DNA of 6,670 nucleotides from an uncultured Halomicronema sp. (GTDB lineage Bacteria; Cyanobacteriota; Cyanobacteriia; Phormidesmidales; Phormidesmidaceae), in NCBI GenBank assembly GCA_937897665.1, contig CALCPB010000733.1, positions 1-6,670 of the forward strand, read 5' to 3'. Positions 5,630-6,670 of the stretch are shown here, in pieces (position 1 is the stretch's first letter; each line of letters opens with the position of its first letter). The position numbers and the translations under genes were made by a program. Below the pieces are notes generated by a model, which was given only the letters and a program-made list of their open reading frames with translations, made no database searches and was not told the origin of the DNA.

Positions 5630-6670
5630 ATGACCAACAAGTCTACCGTCCTGAAAATTCCAATCAAGCCTGAAATAAAAAACTCGCTTAATCGTCCTCG
5701 TGCCAGCGTCTTTTCTGGCTTTAGTCACTGGTCACTAAACAAAAAAATTGTTGCCGGATATGTTTCGGCATTCTTAGTATCATCTACGGGAATTGCGATC
5801 GGCTTTTTCGTAGGCAGAAATATTGAACAAACCGCTCATGACATTCAAGCTGAAGCAATTGAGGATGTAGAAAACGTCATTAGTTTGAAGGAAAGCCTGT
5901 TAACCCTTCTAGTTCACAAAGATGAAACATTAAAAAACTTTCAAGCAGGCGATCTTGAGGCAGGCCAAAAAGACTTATCTGATTTCAGAGCAGCCCACGA
6001 CAGATTCAAAAGAAACTGGGAAGATTTCAAAGACTCTGATGAATTCAGTGAATCCGAGGAATCTGACGAAGTCACTGAAGCGGAAGCAGAAATTGCCGCC
6101 GATCTTTTAGAAGATTATGAGGTTATTGTCACTAACTACATTCAACAGGCCTATATACTGTTTGAGCAAACCGATCTGCTCGGATATACACCGGAGCAGC
6201 TACGCTCACTGCAACCAAAATTATTAGAGTTAAATCAAAACGAGTTCATTACTGATCTAAACGATTTCATCGATAAAGTTACAGAGTTAGCCAACGCCAC
6301 AGCAGATGAACAAGTAGAGGCTGCAGCGGTTTTTCAGCAAGCCAGCAGAACACAGCTTCAAATTATATTAGCGAGCACGGTCATTTCTGGGGTGATTGGC
6401 GTTATATTAATGATTTTCATCAGTCGTGTTCTATTGCGACCTCTGCAAACCATGACGCAGACTGTTCGGCATTCGATTCAACAGGCTGATTTCGATGTTC
6501 AGGTGCCAGTGAGTAGTCATGATGAGACCGGTATCTTAGCTCAGACTTTTAATACCCATCTCAAGTTTGTTAATCAGCTCCTAGCTCAGCGTGAAACTAC
6601 GAATCAGCAGCTGGAATCTACGTTAGAAGAATTACGTCATACCCAGACGCAAATCGTGCAGAGTGAAAAA
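5630..6670 (+). CDS. Sensor histidine kinase, membrane sensor and HAMP part (cut by window edge)
   Basis: 347 codons are visible from the ATG at 5630; an in-frame TAA about 36 bases upstream bounds the start, and there is no Shine-Dalgarno. A basic N-terminus of about 40 residues precedes membrane segment 1 (about 40-62). An extracytoplasmic sensor region of about 180 residues (63-243) follows, largely helical and resembling a four-helix-bundle sensor. Membrane segment 2 spans about 245-265, and a HAMP domain about 266-318, with the conserved Pro271 ('LLRPL') and 'DETGILAQTFN'. A coiled coil then begins and ends the window at 'LEELRHTQTQIVQSEK', the linker that in cyanobacterial kinases directly precedes the H-box. 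The HisKA and ATPase domains, and any receiver domain, lie outside the window. The sensor region carries a very acidic stretch at 131-162 ('DSDEFSESEESDEVTEAEAE'). The gene is visibly richer in A/T than the minus-strand block. Sensing ligand and partner regulator are unknown. Confidence 0.93.
   Translation, partial: MTNKSTVLKIPIKPEIKNSLNRPRASVFSGFSHWSLNKKIVAGYVSAFLVSSTGIAIGFFVGRNIEQTAHDIQAEAIEDVENVISLKESLLTLLVHKDETLKNFQAGDLEAGQKDLSDFRAAHDRFKRNWEDFKDSDEFSESEESDEVTEAEAEIAADLLEDYEVIVTNYIQQAYILFEQTDLLGYTPEQLRSLQPKLLELNQNEFITDLNDFIDKVTELANATADEQVEAAAVFQQASRTQLQIILASTVISGVIGVILMIFISRVLLRPLQTMTQTVRHSIQQADFDVQVPVSSHDETGILAQTFNTHLKFVNQLLAQRETTNQQLESTLEELRHTQTQIVQSEK

Overview
The window most likely comes from a cyanobacterium. 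Five perfect copies of the HIP1 octamer GCGATCGC occur in 6.67 kb (680, 1629, 1816, 4213, 4920). The gene families and their sequence style also fit: a CNNM/CorC-type transporter, a cyanobacterial-style MscS N-terminus, small one- or two-pass membrane proteins, and a sensor kinase with the 'TQxQIVQSEK' linker typical of cyanobacterial histidine kinases. Shine-Dalgarno sequences are mostly weak or absent. I cannot name the species.

Layout: everything from 1 to 4616 reads on the minus strand. In transcription order the genes are: a class 3 lipase (4616-3897); a small winged-helix-like protein of unknown family (3632-3267); a two-pass membrane protein with a PH-like cytosolic part (3227-2718); a broken, frameshifted copy of the winged-helix gene's 3' half (about 2717-2540); a small single-pass membrane protein (2470-2204); a CNNM/CorC ion transporter with paired CBS domains (1969-596); and the N-terminal third or so of a probable MscS-type mechanosensitive channel (501-1, cut by the window edge). 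A roughly 1 kb AT-rich stretch with no convincing gene (4617-5629) separates this block from a divergent plus-strand sensor histidine kinase (5630 to the end, cut before its catalytic core).

How the genes relate: the transporter and the channel are adjacent and co-directional, and both belong to families that handle ions and membrane tension, so a shared role in ionic or osmotic balance is reasonable but inferred. The winged-helix-like gene and the PH-like membrane gene are 39 bp apart and look like a small operon. The decayed copy next to them shows that this pair has been rearranged. The lipase and the kinase have no evident functional link to their neighbours.

No clear-cut new multi-gene system is visible. 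The least explained part is 2540-3698: an unrecognised regulator-like protein, its membrane-protein neighbour and the in-frame pseudogene scar behind it.
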